Source of the DNA: an uncultured Aquimarina sp.
GTDB lineage: Bacteria > Bacteroidota > Bacteroidia > Flavobacteriales > Flavobacteriaceae
Length of the DNA: 64,000 nt
Assembly (NCBI RefSeq): GCF_947492405.1
Contig: NZ_CANLMP010000004.1
Location: 496,001 to 560,000, forward strand
Reading direction: 5' to 3'
A program made the position numbers and the translations under genes. Numbering within the stretch: position 1 is the stretch's first letter; the number at the start of each line of letters is the position of its first letter. Under the pieces are notes generated by a model. The model did no database searches and had not been told where the DNA came from. It saw nothing but the letters and a program-made list of their open reading frames with translations. Below are positions 63,447 to 64,000 of this stretch, one piece after another.

Positions 63447-64000
63447 CTATTCTTCACCAAACCAAACAGTACTTTGACGTTCTCTATTCACACTCAATTG
63501 TGTAACATCTGGTCTAGAATAGTGCCCGACTGGGTCAAAATTCTGACGTTCTTGTAATACGCGATTAAAATCCAGGGTTTCTATTAACAACCCCTCTTTA
63601 TTTAGTACAGGTTCTAAAATCCACTCTCCGTCCGGTCCTGCAATACATGAGCCTCCATTACCTAAAACATCAGGAGATTTTTTCAGAATTTTGTCTAAAT
63701 GTGGTGTAGTCAAAGGAAAATCTTCTTTGCGCATTAAACTTGAAACTGAAATTACATAAGACCTAGATTCTCTAGCTATAAAACGAGTAATGTCTTTGGT
63801 ATTATAATCACTTCCTGGCCAAACAGCAACATGTAAATTTTCTCCTTGTCCATATAGCGCAACTCTTGGTAATGGCATCCAGTTTTCCCAACAATTTAAA
63901 CCTCCTACAGTAAACGCTTTGAGCGAATGTACACGAAGTCCATTTCCATCTCCAGGTGCCCAAGTCAATCGTTCCTCGTATGTTGGTTGCAACTTACGAT
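63447..64000 (-). CDS. Nitrilase-family carbon-nitrogen hydrolase (5' end outside window)
   Basis: About 184 C-terminal codons are present and the frame stays open to position 64000, so the start lies beyond the window; the TTG at 63992 is internal. The nitrilase catalytic Cys block GGLNCWENWMPL is visible, preceded by PTYEERLTW and followed by HVAVWPGSDY and GNGGSCIAGPDGEWI. The family normally has about 310-320 residues, with the Glu and Lys of the triad in the missing part. Nitrilases convert nitriles to acids and ammonia. Nothing in context defines the substrate. Confidence 0.93.
   Translation of the reverse strand, partial: RKLQPTYEERLTWAPGDGNGLRVHSLKAFTVGGLNCWENWMPLPRVALYGQGENLHVAVWPGSDYNTKDITRFIARESRSYVISVSSLMRKEDFPLTTPHLDKILKKSPDVLGNGGSCIAGPDGEWILEPVLNKEGLLIETLDFNRVLQERQNFDPVGHYSRPDVTQLSVNRERQSTVWFGEE

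Noticed and set aside
1..64000. tRNA, rRNA, transposase, integrase or CRISPR genes
   Set aside because: None was recognised on either strand by eye. A tRNAscan, Rfam and ISfinder search would be decisive.

Overview
The window looks like a chromosomal segment of a marine, AT-rich member of the Bacteroidota, most likely family Flavobacteriaceae. The evidence is a SusC/SusD pair, FG-GAP/UnbV lipoproteins, a two-block arsenosugar gene set, Bacteroidota-type GG-leader peptide, many short lipoprotein signal peptides, and weak ribosome binding sites. An Aquimarina-like genus is my guess, not shown by the sequence. No rRNA, tRNA, CRISPR array, transposase or integrase was found.

Region 1 (1-25646) is a carbohydrate-uptake locus. 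In transcription order on the minus strand it holds two GH3 beta-glucosidases (25646-21053), a membrane-bound beta-propeller/Y_Y_Y/LuxR-type regulator and a LacI regulator (20915-17094), a GH13 alpha-glucosidase-like enzyme (15329-13659), SusC and SusD (13372-8896), and three consecutive FG-GAP/ASPIC-UnbV lipoproteins of about 1100 residues (8826 to beyond position 1). A second LacI regulator runs on the plus strand (16038-17069) with a perfect 18-bp palindromic operator just upstream. A perfect 13-bp stem sits between susD and the FG-GAP genes. The glycan target is unclear, because GH13 implies an alpha-linked substrate and GH3 a beta-linked one.

Region 2 (26302-35389) is an arsenosugar biosynthesis set: AhpD-like protein, radical SAM protein ArsS, a divergent and a canonical TIGR04282-like glycosyltransferase, an exported rhodanese, a purine nucleoside phosphorylase and the methyltransferase ArsM. 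These are followed by a convergent Old Yellow Enzyme homologue, two tandem exported DUF547 proteins and a TIGR04283-like glycosyltransferase. A third DUF547 gene and an FAD oxidoreductase/polyferredoxin pair lie at 50.1-54.0 kb.

Region 3 (35414-40173) carries two AraC-type regulators, two small secreted proteins of unknown function, a YceI protein and an epimerase. Region 4 (40255-46096) is accessory in character. A 33-bp exact direct repeat brackets a thioredoxin-like protein, three small putative immunity genes, a lipoprotein with a C-terminal LHH/HNH-type nuclease-like domain and an unknown 158-residue protein. An orphan Cys-rich GG-leader peptide gene follows the second repeat.

Region 5 (46097-50799) is a probable envelope operon: DUF547, outer-membrane barrel, GH113-like lipoprotein, small lipoprotein and a short BamA-like protein. 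Region 6 (51096-56956) has the FAD/4Fe-4S electron-transfer pair, a textbook bidirectional terminator and two paralogous orphan histidine kinases. Region 7 (57172-64000) has a tightly coupled MORN/GT2/GT2/GT-C operon ending in an alpha/beta hydrolase, then an RsuA/RluB-type pseudouridine synthase with Glu in place of the catalytic Asp, and a nitrilase-family gene cut by the window end.
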